A stretch of 64,000 nucleotides of DNA from assembly GCA_025360785.1 (NCBI GenBank), contig JANYBN010000210.1:1-64000 (forward strand), read 5' to 3'. The DNA comes from Geobacter sp. (GTDB taxonomy: Bacteria; Desulfobacterota; Desulfuromonadia; Geobacterales; Pseudopelobacteraceae). The position numbers were made by a program, and so were the translations under genes. Under the pieces are notes generated by a model. The model was not told the origin of the DNA. It made no database searches and saw only the letters and a program-made list of their open reading frames with translations. Shown piece by piece: positions 41,965-51,725 of this stretch (its first letter is position 1; each line of letters starts with the position of its first letter).

Positions 41965-44259
41965 ATGAATACAGGACAAATGATTATGATTCTAATGCCG
42001 ATTGAAACGGCACAGACGGTTGCTGCGACACCATCTTCCCAGCTTAATTTACTGCAAGGAGAAGTTCAGGACAGCAGCCCTTTTGCCGGCATACTGAACG
42101 GCATAGCGCTCCAAGCATCAACTCAGCCAACGGTTGCAGCCGGAGAAGTGTCGTCAGAAATCAAGACGCAAGAAGAAGGGGCGGTAAATGCAGCAGTGCC
42201 ACTGATTGCAATGGAAATGAATCCGGTAATTTTGGCGAAGCTTGATACATTACCAACTTTACACCCTTCAATCGAGGCAAAGTCCAAACCAGCGGAGTCA
42301 GAACCAACAGAGCATGCTGATGAGCAGAAACCTTCAAAAGATTTGATACTACAGGAAACTTTGATGAGTGCAATTGGATCGTTAATTTCCTCAATGCCTC
42401 AGACAAACTCCACAATGTCTGAATCAGAGCAGAACGCGGCATTGGCCGCTGATTCAGGAGATGCCGCATCAGCCGGAATTCAAAAAACGACTCTGAAAGC
42501 CGACGGCACAAAACGGGTAGATACCGTTGTAACAACACCTGCAACGATCGGCACCAAGCCCGGACTCGACGTTGCGCAATCGCACAAAGAAGCCGTTGAG
42601 CTGCCAGTTATACCGGCTTTACCACAAATTGTTTCACCAGTTGAAAGACAGAATATCCAGCAGATCAATGCTTCGTCCACAGCACAAACAGCAGAATCAT
42701 TAGTGACAGTAGGCACTGTCATACAGAAACCATCACTACAGGCAGCGACAGAAATAACTGCTGGTACGACTCGTGGCGAATCCGTTTCAACCAACACAAA
42801 ACCGGTTATTACCGCACCAGTACGACAAATCGCCACAGTAGCCGGATTATCACAGGAAACGATTCCACTACACCCGATGGAAACGGTTACATTACAAACA
42901 TCACCACAAGCACCGACCATAGCAACAGCACCACCCGTTAAAAAGCCGATATTAGAGCAGATTGCGGCGGATTCAACAGCACTACCGGACGAACCATTTA
43001 AAACGTCACTGGTATCTACTCCTGCCATTCAGAGACAAACAGAACTGGCCGGAACAACACCAGAAATGGTTATGAACGTTCACTTTGAAGCAGATTCAAC
43101 AAACGCAAAACCGGACATTGCTGCACCAGTACGGCAAAGTCCGCCAGTAACTGCATCGACCAAGGTAGAATCAGCAATAGTCTCAGTAGCAGACCAAGCA
43201 GTTCAAAAGACAACGACAGTGGAAACACCTGCAGCTAGGAATGCACCATCCACACTGTCCAAGTCACCGATGCAGCAGATTATGGAAGCCTATTCCCGGC
43301 CCTATATGGCTGCGACGGAGACACCTGCTGCAGCGACAGCCGACCTGAATCCCGTTGAAGCAGCAGTACAGACGGCATCGGTAGAATTTGCCAAACCTGA
43401 GCAGGGAGTACAGAAGCCCACTCCGATTTCTGGTCAGCCATTATCGACCATATCTGAACAGACGCAAACCGTTGCCCCCGCAGGACCGGTACAACACGCC
43501 ATCGAAACAGGTCTTACTCCGGTCAGGGTCGCTGTAAAGACGAACGACAATCGTGCGGTAGCACAGGAAGAACCGCATCAGGCAGCACCAGCAACGACAG
43601 AAGCTAAAGCAGCAGGTAAAGCAGAAAACGTACTCGTTGCTGCTGCTAAGACCGTTGCCTCATCAACGCCGGGTGATGATTCCCGGAGTGGCGACAAGTC
43701 AATGCAGGAACGGGCAATGAATGGTCAGATACACATGGCAATACCTCAGCAAATAAAAACTGAAACTGCCGCAGCAAGCACATCAACTGCCGGCAGCACC
43801 TCAGGAGTTGCTGAACAGGTTGCCAAACAGGTCAGCGACCATATTGCCAAACACGAAATTAAGACCGGAAACGACCAGATTGTTATCAGGCTGTCTCCAG
43901 AGAATCTTGGCGAATTAAAGGTGAACTTACGGATGGAGAACCAGCGGCTTACTGTTGAAATAGTGACAGAAAATCGTATGGTACGTGATTCGCTTCTTCA
44001 AAATTCTGACACGCTCAAGGAATCCTTGGCAAAACAGAACATCAAAATGGACTCATTTGATGTTTCGACAGGAAGTAATAGCCAGGGCAATCTTGCTGGC
44101 AGAAGTGACCGTAATCAGAACGAATGGCAGGAACAGGTAAAAAACAGGCAGACGCAACAATGGCTTCAAGGCGGCTATAATGTGCCAAAAGATTTGAATA
44201 TGGAAAAGTTGGCATACATCCCGCAAAGACAACATTTGATGTTGGATGTTCATTTTTAA
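41965..44259 (+). CDS. fliK: Flagellar hook-length control protein FliK
   Basis: Low-complexity Ala/Thr/Pro region and C-terminal Flg_hook domain IVIRLSPENLGELKVNLRMENQRLTVEIVTEN. Confidence 0.88.
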   Translation: MNTGQMIMILMPIETAQTVAATPSSQLNLLQGEVQDSSPFAGILNGIALQASTQPTVAAGEVSSEIKTQEEGAVNAAVPLIAMEMNPVILAKLDTLPTLHPSIEAKSKPAESEPTEHADEQKPSKDLILQETLMSAIGSLISSMPQTNSTMSESEQNAALAADSGDAASAGIQKTTLKADGTKRVDTVVTTPATIGTKPGLDVAQSHKEAVELPVIPALPQIVSPVERQNIQQINASSTAQTAESLVTVGTVIQKPSLQAATEITAGTTRGESVSTNTKPVITAPVRQIATVAGLSQETIPLHPMETVTLQTSPQAPTIATAPPVKKPILEQIAADSTALPDEPFKTSLVSTPAIQRQTELAGTTPEMVMNVHFEADSTNAKPDIAAPVRQSPPVTASTKVESAIVSVADQAVQKTTTVETPAARNAPSTLSKSPMQQIMEAYSRPYMAATETPAAATADLNPVEAAVQTASVEFAKPEQGVQKPTPISGQPLSTISEQTQTVAPAGPVQHAIETGLTPVRVAVKTNDNRAVAQEEPHQAAPATTEAKAAGKAENVLVAAAKTVASSTPGDDSRSGDKSMQERAMNGQIHMAIPQQIKTETAAASTSTAGSTSGVAEQVAKQVSDHIAKHEIKTGNDQIVIRLSPENLGELKVNLRMENQRLTVEIVTENRMVRDSLLQNSDTLKESLAKQNIKMDSFDVSTGSNSQGNLAGRSDRNQNEWQEQVKNRQTQQWLQGGYNVPKDLNMEKLAYIPQRQHLMLDVHF

Positions 44260-44279
44260 GTAATGGAGGTGAGAATACA

Positions 44280-44936
44280 ATGGTAAGCAGCGTAGGAACA
44301 ACATCAGCCGACACAAGCGTAGCTGCAGCAGCCATGAAGCAAAGTACTGGGCTCAACAAAGATGATTTTCTCAAGCTTTTTGTCGCCCAACTCAAGAATC
44401 AGGATCCACTCAATCCCCAGGACAGTTCGGCGTTTGTCACGCAATTAGCCCAGTTGACTCAGGTTGAGCAGGCCTACAACACAAACACCAACCTGCAAAA
44501 TCTGGTCAGTACCGTCAAAGGGACTTCATCGCTAAACGTATCATCCATGATTGGCAGAAACGTCACGGCTGAAGGAAACAAAGTGAATTTCAATGGCACG
44601 GCAACTAAACTCAACTATAATTTGCCGGCAGCAACAAATTCGACCACTGTAACAATAACCGACGGCACCGGAAATACGGTGCGCACAATCAATCTGGGGG
44701 CCAATTCAAACGGTCTCAATTCAATAGCGTGGGATGGCAAAAACAATTCCGGTGCGCTCCTTTCTTCCGGGATTTATAATTTTGCCGTTGCGGGCAAGGC
44801 TTCTGACGGCAGCGCAATTACCGGAACAACCTTTACAAGTGGCAAGATTGATGGCATCGCATTCAACGGCACAGATCCAGTTATCAAAATTGGAAACATC
44901 GAAATACCGGTTTCTGCACTTGCCACAATATCCTGA
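44280..44936 (+). CDS. flgD: Flagellar hook assembly protein FlgD
   Basis: LNKDDFLKLFVAQLKNQDPLNPQDSSAFVTQLAQLTQVEQ. Confidence 0.95.
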   Translation: MVSSVGTTSADTSVAAAAMKQSTGLNKDDFLKLFVAQLKNQDPLNPQDSSAFVTQLAQLTQVEQAYNTNTNLQNLVSTVKGTSSLNVSSMIGRNVTAEGNKVNFNGTATKLNYNLPAATNSTTVTITDGTGNTVRTINLGANSNGLNSIAWDGKNNSGALLSSGIYNFAVAGKASDGSAITGTTFTSGKIDGIAFNGTDPVIKIGNIEIPVSALATIS

Positions 44937-44980
44937 ACCGTTTCATTTTTGAGTTAGTACAAAACTCGTAACAGCAAATA

Positions 44981-45038
44981 CGCAACAGGCTGGCCCTCCG
45001 AGAGGAAGCCTGTGAATACCGACCGACTGAGGTATTCT
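44981..45038 (+). other. Putative structured leader element, copy A (upstream of hook-like gene)
   Basis: Hairpin 1 ACAGGCT-GGC-CCTC-CGA-GAGG-A-AGCCTGT; hairpin 2 GAATACC-GACCGACTGA-GGTATTC; paralogous to 46321-46380. Confidence 0.55.
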
Positions 45039-45065
45039 AAAAAAAACCCTTTAGGGGAGGCGCAC

Positions 45066-45857
45066 ATGGGCTTTTCATCCGCGATGATGTCCGGTGTAAG
45101 TGGACTTCAGAGCAATGCCGACGCGATCAGCGTTATCGGCAACAATATTGCCAATGTCAATACTGTTGGTTTCAAGTCCGGCCGGACACTTTTCAGCGAT
45201 TTGCTCTCCGAAACAGCAGCAGCCAAGGACTCACAGGTTGGACTTGGTGTTCAGATCGCCGCCATTGAAAATCAGTTTTCACAAGGAACCCTTACTAATT
45301 CAGTAAATGCTACAGACATTGCAATCAACGGCAATGGATTTTTTATCGTGCAGGATAGTTCCTCAACTCCCTCTACGTACTACACTCGCGCCGGCGCCTT
45401 TAATCCTGACGATAAAAGTACGTATCTTGTTAACCCGGATGGGGCAAAGCTGTGCGATTCTGCAGGCGCACCGATCAATCTCACCACGTTTGCGAACTTC
45501 TCAAGTATCAAAAACATCAGCCCGGATGGAACAATAAGCTATCTTGACACCAATGGTTCTCAGCAAGTATCGGCGACCAAGATCGGTATAGCCTCGTTCA
45601 TAAATCCGACCGGGCTGGAAAAGGCTGGCGGCAGCCTTTATCGTGCCGATTTGGGCACGGAAGGCTCCGGTGCTGCGGTTATTGCTGAGCCTGACCAGGA
45701 TAATGCTATTCATTCCTTCTCACTCGAGGAAAGCAATGTGGACATGGCAAAACAGATGGTCAACTTGATCACCACGCAACGTGCATATTCTGCAAATTCT
45801 AAGACCATCATGACAAGCGACGAGATGACCAAGACGGTTATTAATCTTAAACGATAA
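45066..45857 (+). CDS. Short flagellar hook/hook-basal body protein (FlgE/FlgF-type)
   Basis: MGFSSAMMSGVSGLQSNADAISVIGNNIANVNTVGFKSGRTLFSDLL, C-terminal ESNVDMAKQMVNLITTQRAYSANSKTI. Confidence 0.88.
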   Translation: MGFSSAMMSGVSGLQSNADAISVIGNNIANVNTVGFKSGRTLFSDLLSETAAAKDSQVGLGVQIAAIENQFSQGTLTNSVNATDIAINGNGFFIVQDSSSTPSTYYTRAGAFNPDDKSTYLVNPDGAKLCDSAGAPINLTTFANFSSIKNISPDGTISYLDTNGSQQVSATKIGIASFINPTGLEKAGGSLYRADLGTEGSGAAVIAEPDQDNAIHSFSLEESNVDMAKQMVNLITTQRAYSANSKTIMTSDEMTKTVINLKR

Positions 45858-45915
45858 TCAGGTCGTTTGTTCCAGCAATTCCGTAATCAAATAAATCAAG
45901 GGGGGTGATGTTTGA

Positions 45916-46314
45916 GTGTCGGATAATATATATTTTCCAAATCCTGTCGTCGTCAATCCGGATCGGCAGCAGATAAAACAGCCGCTTCAAAACGTGCGCA
46001 AACCGGATGGCAAGCCATCTGCATTCGATAAAATACTTGGTCAACAGCTACCGTCATCGGAAGGCCTGAAGTTTTCCCAGCATGCCCAAGACAGGTTGCG
46101 CTCACGCGGTATCACAATCAATGCGGCAGAAATGGGTCTACTAAACTCTGCTGTCAATGATGTTGCACAGAAGGGTGGCAAGGAATCCCTGATTATGATG
46201 GGTGACGCAGCCTTTGTGGTGAGTGTCAAAAACCGGACTGTTGTCACCGCCATGGATCGAAGCCAGATGCAAGGCAACGTATTTACCAACATAGATTCAG
46301 CAGTAATTATTTAA
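45916..46314 (+). CDS. Flagellar operon protein (TIGR02530-like)
   Basis: GLKFSQHAQDRLRSRGITINAAEM...GGKESLIMMGDAAFVVSVKNRTVVTAMD. Confidence 0.75.
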   Translation: MSDNIYFPNPVVVNPDRQQIKQPLQNVRKPDGKPSAFDKILGQQLPSSEGLKFSQHAQDRLRSRGITINAAEMGLLNSAVNDVAQKGGKESLIMMGDAAFVVSVKNRTVVTAMDRSQMQGNVFTNIDSAVII

Positions 46315-46320
46315 ACGTAT

Positions 46321-46380
46321 CGCAATGGGCTGGACCTCCTTGAGGAAGCCCATGGTATGCCGACCGATAGAGGCATTCCA
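46321..46380 (+). other. Putative structured leader element, copy B (upstream of flgE)
   Basis: Hairpin 1 ATGGGCT-GGA-CCTC-CTT-GAGG-A-AGCCCAT; hairpin 2 GGTATGCC-GACCGATAGA-GGCATTCC; compensatory changes relative to copy A. Confidence 0.55.
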
Positions 46381-46421
46381 AAACAACTCGCTCAAAACAA
46401 TATCCTTAATGGAGGCACACA

Positions 46422-48365
46422 ATGAGTTTAGCAAGCGCAATGAATGTAGGCGTAACCGGTCTTGGAACAAACGCAGAAGCAATATCAGTTGTCGGCAATA
46501 ACATCGCCAACGTCAATACCGTCGGATTTAAGGAAGGCAGAACCATCTTCTCCGACATGTTGTCAGCAAACATCGGCGTCGGGCAGGTTGGCCGTGGCGG
46601 ACAAATACAGGCCGTCCAGAACATGTTTTCCCAGGGCAGCACAGAAAACACCAGCGGTGATAACGACCTGATGATTCAGGGGGAATCATTTTTTGTTGTG
46701 CAGAACAGTGTGGGGACACAATCCTTCACCCGCGCAGGGGCATTTGACTATAACAAGAGTCAAGTGTTGGTTAATCCCGATGGAATGGAAGTATTAGGTT
46801 ACGGCATAACTCAGGCTACCGGCTTATCGAACGGCGTAACAGGCAAAATTGATAAAACCGCCTTTGCAACGCTCGCTCCGAAAACTACCACCTCAGCCAG
46901 TTTCGTGATGAACCTCGATTCAACCGCCAATGCTCCAGGCAGCTCCGTGACCAGCTCAATCCGGGTGGCCGGAGATTTTGGTGCTGCTGCTGCTCCGGCG
47001 GTTACGGCAGCAACATTTTATGATGAATTCGGGAATGCCCAGACTGCAAATATTACCTGGGCACTTCCCGCTGTAGCTGTGCCTCCTTCCAATAATGCTT
47101 ACACCTATTCTATCGCCATTCCCAATGCAACTGCGGGAACCCCCGGCAGCGCCGGCTTTCCGATTACGGGGACGTTAAATTTCCCGACGCCGACGACCAC
47201 TTCGGTCAGCACGACAGTTACACTTAATAATGGCGCCAAACCAATGCCGGTAACATTTGACCTGACGAATATGAAGAATTCCGCAGTAACTACCGCCCCA
47301 ACTATTACGGCCAACGGCGCTCCCATAAAGACAGCGAATGTTGTCTTTAGCGGCGGTACGGCCGCTGGCACGGGAACATTCACAGATACAGCCGGAGTCG
47401 CCTACACCACGGCGATGACCTTTCCGACTCCCACAACCTGGCAGTATGTTATCTCTGATGCGACACCTGCTGTAGTATCAACCATCACCGGAAACTTTGC
47501 CAGCGCAACCAACGGCAAATCCACCTGGGATCAGAGCAGCAGCACCGTCACCATCAACGGCGTATCCCAGCCGGTGATGTTCGACCTGAGCAATGTCACC
47601 ACCGGTGCTACCGCTGTCGCCGTTCGCACCAATGGCTGGGACAAGACCGACCCGGCTGTCACTTCAAACTTTTCGAACAGTACACAGGTCTACGACTCAC
47701 AGGGGAACGCCCATAACGCCACAGTTTACTATAACAAAACCGGCGCCAATACTTGGGACTATCACCTGTCTGTGCCTGATGCCACTTCGATCAACGGAAT
47801 GGCCGGAAATAACGTCCTTAACGGCACCTTGACGTTTGACTCGGCTGGGGTACTCGTCAACCAGATACCTTCCAACGTAAACGGACTCACGGTACAGTTC
47901 CCGGGCAGCGTCGCGTCACAAACCCTCACGCTGGATTTTAATCCAAATGTGTCTACACAGCTGGCCAGTAATTCGGTTGTGTCGTCTCAGAACCAGAATG
48001 GTTATGGCGCTGGAAATCTTATCTCCACCAAGATCGATGACCAGGGCTATGTGAATGCCAGCTATACCAACAATCAGACCCAGCGCATCGCCTTGGTTGC
48101 ACTGGCCAAGTTTGCTTCGGTGGCAGGACTTGAAAAAGCAGGTAGTTCGCTCTTTAATTCAACCGCCAAATCCGGATCGGCTATCATCGGAACGGCTCAA
48201 TTGCAGGGGAGCACGATTTTCACCAAATCACTCGAACAAAGCAACGTCGATATGGCCACGCAGCTTGTCAGCATGATCAAACTGCAACGCGCCTATTCGG
48301 GCAACTCCAAAACCATCACCTCATCAGACGAAATGATGCAGGAGACGTTGAGCCTCAAGCGATAA
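46422..48365 (+). CDS. flgE: Flagellar hook protein FlgE
   Basis: MNVGVTGLGTNAEAISVVGNNIANVNTVGFKEGRTIFSDML, C-terminal EQSNVDMATQLVSMIKLQRAYSGNSKTI. Confidence 0.94.
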   Translation: MSLASAMNVGVTGLGTNAEAISVVGNNIANVNTVGFKEGRTIFSDMLSANIGVGQVGRGGQIQAVQNMFSQGSTENTSGDNDLMIQGESFFVVQNSVGTQSFTRAGAFDYNKSQVLVNPDGMEVLGYGITQATGLSNGVTGKIDKTAFATLAPKTTTSASFVMNLDSTANAPGSSVTSSIRVAGDFGAAAAPAVTAATFYDEFGNAQTANITWALPAVAVPPSNNAYTYSIAIPNATAGTPGSAGFPITGTLNFPTPTTTSVSTTVTLNNGAKPMPVTFDLTNMKNSAVTTAPTITANGAPIKTANVVFSGGTAAGTGTFTDTAGVAYTTAMTFPTPTTWQYVISDATPAVVSTITGNFASATNGKSTWDQSSSTVTINGVSQPVMFDLSNVTTGATAVAVRTNGWDKTDPAVTSNFSNSTQVYDSQGNAHNATVYYNKTGANTWDYHLSVPDATSINGMAGNNVLNGTLTFDSAGVLVNQIPSNVNGLTVQFPGSVASQTLTLDFNPNVSTQLASNSVVSSQNQNGYGAGNLISTKIDDQGYVNASYTNNQTQRIALVALAKFASVAGLEKAGSSLFNSTAKSGSAIIGTAQLQGSTIFTKSLEQSNVDMATQLVSMIKLQRAYSGNSKTITSSDEMMQETLSLKR

Positions 48366-48382
48366 AATAGTTCTTAAAGAGT

Positions 48383-48418
48383 AAAAAGAGGGCGAGTTGG
48401 TAACTCGCCCTCTTTTTA
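48383..48418 (+). terminator. Rho-independent terminator after flgE
   Basis: Perfect inverted repeat AAAAAGAGGGCGAGTT-GGT-AACTCGCCCTCTTTTT. Confidence 0.9.
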
Positions 48419-48659
48419 TTTGCGTAAGAGATCTCAACAGAAACGTTTTCTCGTTAGCACCAATCCGCTATGTAATGGGTCGGCCACGCAGCATAAAAAC
48501 ACCGCTTATACACTGTAATTGCCAATGCAACATAAAAAAATATCGATATTTTGACTTTGACTATCTCCTTATCCATTTGGCGGTTGCAAAATAGTTGGTT
48601 TCGATTTAAGTATAGTGCTTAAAAAGAACATGATTCATGTCGTACTATTGGAGGATACC

Positions 48660-49241
48660 ATGGCCAAGGAAGATCAGGCGCCGGCAGAAGCAGGAACGGA
48701 AGCTGAAGGCGGCGGCAAAAAAAAGTTGTTCATCATCATCGGCGCTGCGGTAGCTGTCGCATTGATCCTGAGCGTTGCCGCGTTCACTATGATGGGCAAG
48801 GATGATAAAAAGACCAAAAAAGAGGGTGACGTTGCTCAAGCTGAAGGAGCTGCAGCTGGTGGACATGGCGCCGCAGCTCCTGCGCCGGCAGCTGGCGGGC
48901 ATGGAGGCGCTGCAGCCGCGCCAGGGGCAGCAGGCCCATCAGCTAATATTTTTCCGCTGGAGCCATTCATAGTTAATGTTTATGACGGCCAGGAACTGCG
49001 TTACCTCAAGGTAAAGGTTGAGCTGGAAATGGTCAGCCCGGCCATTAAAACAGAGATCGAAGGTAAGCTCGCCCCGATCCGCGATTCAATTCTGATTTTG
49101 CTCAGTGCAAAAACACTTCAGGACATTCAGGATGTCCAGGGCAAAACCACACTCAAAGACGAAATTTTGGGGGCTATTAACAAAAACATCCCTCCTGGCA
49201 AGATTGCCAAAGTATATTTCACAGATTTTGTCGTTCAATAG
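48660..49241 (+). CDS. fliL: Flagellar basal body-associated protein FliL
   Basis: Single TM, Gly/Ala/His-rich linker, FPLEPFIVNVYDGQELRYLKVKVELEM; upstream of fliM. Confidence 0.9.
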   Translation: MAKEDQAPAEAGTEAEGGGKKKLFIIIGAAVAVALILSVAAFTMMGKDDKKTKKEGDVAQAEGAAAGGHGAAAPAPAAGGHGGAAAAPGAAGPSANIFPLEPFIVNVYDGQELRYLKVKVELEMVSPAIKTEIEGKLAPIRDSILILLSAKTLQDIQDVQGKTTLKDEILGAINKNIPPGKIAKVYFTDFVVQ

Positions 49242-49255
49242 GTACCGTGGCCGCA

Positions 49256-50236
49256 ATGGAAAAAATCCTTTCAAAAGCTGAGATCGAAGGGCTGCTAAAT
49301 GCGGTTTTCGAGGGTCGTATTGAGCCCGAAAAAGAGCTTGCAAAAGCCGAAGGCGCAATTGCAATCTACGACCTGGTCAACGCGGACACCCAGAAGGGAT
49401 CTGTTCCGAATCTGGATATCATTTACGATGGTTTTATCCGCGCCAACCGGGTCAATCTTTCTAACCGCCTGCGTAAATCCGTAGAAATCAAAAAAATCGG
49501 CGCCCGGTCCTATAAATTTGATGACTTTCTCCAGACGCTACCGTCACCGGTCTGTATGGGCATTTTCAAAATTGAGCCACTAAAAGGCGCCGCTCTGATT
49601 TCTTTTGACAGCACTCTGGTACTGTCACTGGTCGACAGCCTGCTGGGTGGAACCGGCAGTGCCAAGGTGCCAATTGCCAATCGCATGTTCACCTCGATTG
49701 AGTTACGTCTGATGGAGAAGATTGTAGGAGATGCACTGCTGGATCTGGAAAAGGCCTGGGCACCGCTTTATGCCACCCATATGAGCTTGCTGCGGATGGA
49801 GACCAATCCGCGTCTGGTTAATATTGTGCCTCCCGAATATCAGATCGTAACAATGACATTAAAGATTCAGATTGATGACATATCCGGCAATATGATGTTT
49901 GCAGTGCCGTTCATGACTATCGATCCGATTCGCGAAAAGCTCAAGACAGGTGCGCAATTTGACCTGATGGCGATCGATCCGCAGTGGTCATCACGTCTAT
50001 CTTCTGAAATAATGGAAGCTCCGATGGAGACAACGGTAGAGATGGGCAATGCCAGCATAACCCTGCGGGAGTTGCTGGAGCTGGCTCCAGGCGACACCAT
50101 CATGCTTGACAAACCAAGTTCGAGCAATATGATTGTCAAGGTAGAGGGAGTTCCAAAATTTTTCGGGGTTCCTGGCATCAAGCATGGCAATAAAGCAATT
50201 CAGATCAGCAAGATTTGCGACAAGAGGGGGCAGTAG
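49256..50236 (+). CDS. fliM: Flagellar motor switch protein FliM
   Basis: ILSKAEIEGLLNAV, LIFDSTL-type region and C-terminal SpoA domain. Confidence 0.94.
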   Translation: MEKILSKAEIEGLLNAVFEGRIEPEKELAKAEGAIAIYDLVNADTQKGSVPNLDIIYDGFIRANRVNLSNRLRKSVEIKKIGARSYKFDDFLQTLPSPVCMGIFKIEPLKGAALISFDSTLVLSLVDSLLGGTGSAKVPIANRMFTSIELRLMEKIVGDALLDLEKAWAPLYATHMSLLRMETNPRLVNIVPPEYQIVTMTLKIQIDDISGNMMFAVPFMTIDPIREKLKTGAQFDLMAIDPQWSSRLSSEIMEAPMETTVEMGNASITLRELLELAPGDTIMLDKPSSSNMIVKVEGVPKFFGVPGIKHGNKAIQISKICDKRGQ

Positions 50237-50535
50237 TGACTGAAACGCCTGAAGAAATTCCAACGTCCCTTGACAAGAAAAGCCTCGACTTCATTCTCGA
50301 CATTCCACTGCAGGTAACGGTCGAACTGGGGAGAACCAAGCTGCTGGTCAAGGACATTCTGCAACTCAACCAGGGAGCGGTTATTGAACTGACTAAACTG
50401 GCTGGTGAACCTCTCGACATTTTCGTCAATTCTAAATTAGTGGCTCGCGGTGAAGCGGTTGTCGTCAACGAAAAGTACGGCGTCCGCCTGGTGGATATCG
50501 TCACTCCTAACGAGCGGGTGGAGAAGATTCTGTGA
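50236..50535 (+). CDS. fliN: Flagellar motor switch protein FliN (GTG start)
   Basis: LDIPLQVTVELGRTKLLVKDILQLNQGAVIELTKLAGEPLDIFVN. Confidence 0.95.
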   Translation: MTETPEEIPTSLDKKSLDFILDIPLQVTVELGRTKLLVKDILQLNQGAVIELTKLAGEPLDIFVNSKLVARGEAVVVNEKYGVRLVDIVTPNERVEKIL

Positions 50536-50951
50536 AAGGTGCGGCTTCCGCACTTATTCTCTTCCTACCTTCCATAGCGTCGGCTGCTGACAGCTCCGGA
50601 CAGCAGTTCAGTTTTCTGGCAAGTTTTTTACAGATGATCGCTGCCCTGGCCCTTGTTGTCGGCCTTATCCTGATTACCTGGTATTTTTCCGGCAAACTGA
50701 TGAAAGGTCTCCCCGTTGGCCGTCAGTTGCTTTCAAAGCATATCCGTCTGATTGAAACCCGCTATCTGGGGCCAAAGAAATCTCTTTTGCTGGTTGAAGT
50801 TGGCGGAGTATACCTGCTTCTATCCAGCAGCGATGCAGGTCTGACGCTAATCAAGCAGATCGACATGCTGGAGGAGATCGAAATCATAGAAGAAAAACAA
50901 GTTCAGAGCAGTTTTGCCACACTACTGACTCGATTGAGACAGACACAATGA
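50532..50951 (+). CDS. fliO: Flagellar biosynthetic protein FliO
   Basis: Single TM, ETRYLGPKKSLLLVEVGGVYLLLSSS; between fliN and fliP. Confidence 0.88.
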   Translation: MKGAASALILFLPSIASAADSSGQQFSFLASFLQMIAALALVVGLILITWYFSGKLMKGLPVGRQLLSKHIRLIETRYLGPKKSLLLVEVGGVYLLLSSSDAGLTLIKQIDMLEEIEIIEEKQVQSSFATLLTRLRQTQ

Positions 50952-51715
50952 TCACCCCGCATCCGACAAAACGTGTTGTTATTCTCAGCCTAACAGCCTT
51001 GCTTCTGATTGCAGGCGCCGTAGCTTCAGCAGAGCCGATCCCGTTCCCGTCGCTTAATATTGGAGTAGGCACAGCAACCAAGCCGAATGATGTTGCGGTC
51101 ACAATGCAGATCTTCCTGTTACTGACGATCATGTCGCTCGCACCCGGCCTGCTGATCATGACCACTTCTTTCACCCGTATCTCAGTCGTACTTTCTTTTC
51201 TGCGCACCGCCATGGGTACTCAGGCGGCACCTTCCAACCAGGTCATTCTATCGTTATCCATGTTTTTGACATTCTTCATTATGACACCGGTATGGCAGCA
51301 GATAAACAAAGATGCCTACCAGCCCTGGAAGGCACAACAAATAAGCCAGGAACAATTTATCGAGCGGGCCGTCAAACCGGTACGCACGTTCATGCTCTCC
51401 CAGACACGAGAAAAAGACCTGGCACTCTTTGTGAGCCTCTCCAAGCTTCAGAGGCCAAAGAATGCGGCTGACATTCCGACCCTGACCATCATCCCGGCCT
51501 TTATGATTTCGGAACTGCGAACCGCATTTCAGATCGGTTTTCTGATCTATATACCTTTTATCGTTGTTGATATGGTCGTGGCATCGGTACTGATGTCGAT
51601 GGGAATGATGATGCTGCCTCCGGTTATGATTTCACTGCCGTTTAAAATCCTGCTCTTTGTACTGGTTGATGGCTGGGGACTGGTTATTAGCTCGCTCGTA
51701 AAAAGTTTTGATTAG
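50948..51715 (+). CDS. fliP: Flagellar biosynthetic protein FliP
   Basis: TSFTRISVVLSFLRTAMGTQAAPSNQVILSLSMFLTFFIM, FKILLFVLVDGW. Confidence 0.97.
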   Translation: MITPHPTKRVVILSLTALLLIAGAVASAEPIPFPSLNIGVGTATKPNDVAVTMQIFLLLTIMSLAPGLLIMTTSFTRISVVLSFLRTAMGTQAAPSNQVILSLSMFLTFFIMTPVWQQINKDAYQPWKAQQISQEQFIERAVKPVRTFMLSQTREKDLALFVSLSKLQRPKNAADIPTLTIIPAFMISELRTAFQIGFLIYIPFIVVDMVVASVLMSMGMMMLPPVMISLPFKILLFVLVDGWGLVISSLVKSFD

Positions 51716-51725
51716 GTGATACCGA

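Noticed and set aside
44981-46380. Hook leaders as c-di-GMP-I (GEMM) riboswitches
   Set aside because: They lack the GGCAAACC and GGGACGCAAAGCC core as I recall it; only a superficial CGCAA and CCGA resemblance.
48397-48594. 65-aa plus-strand ORF after flgE
   Set aside because: Begins inside the flgE terminator, with no SD or recognisable protein.
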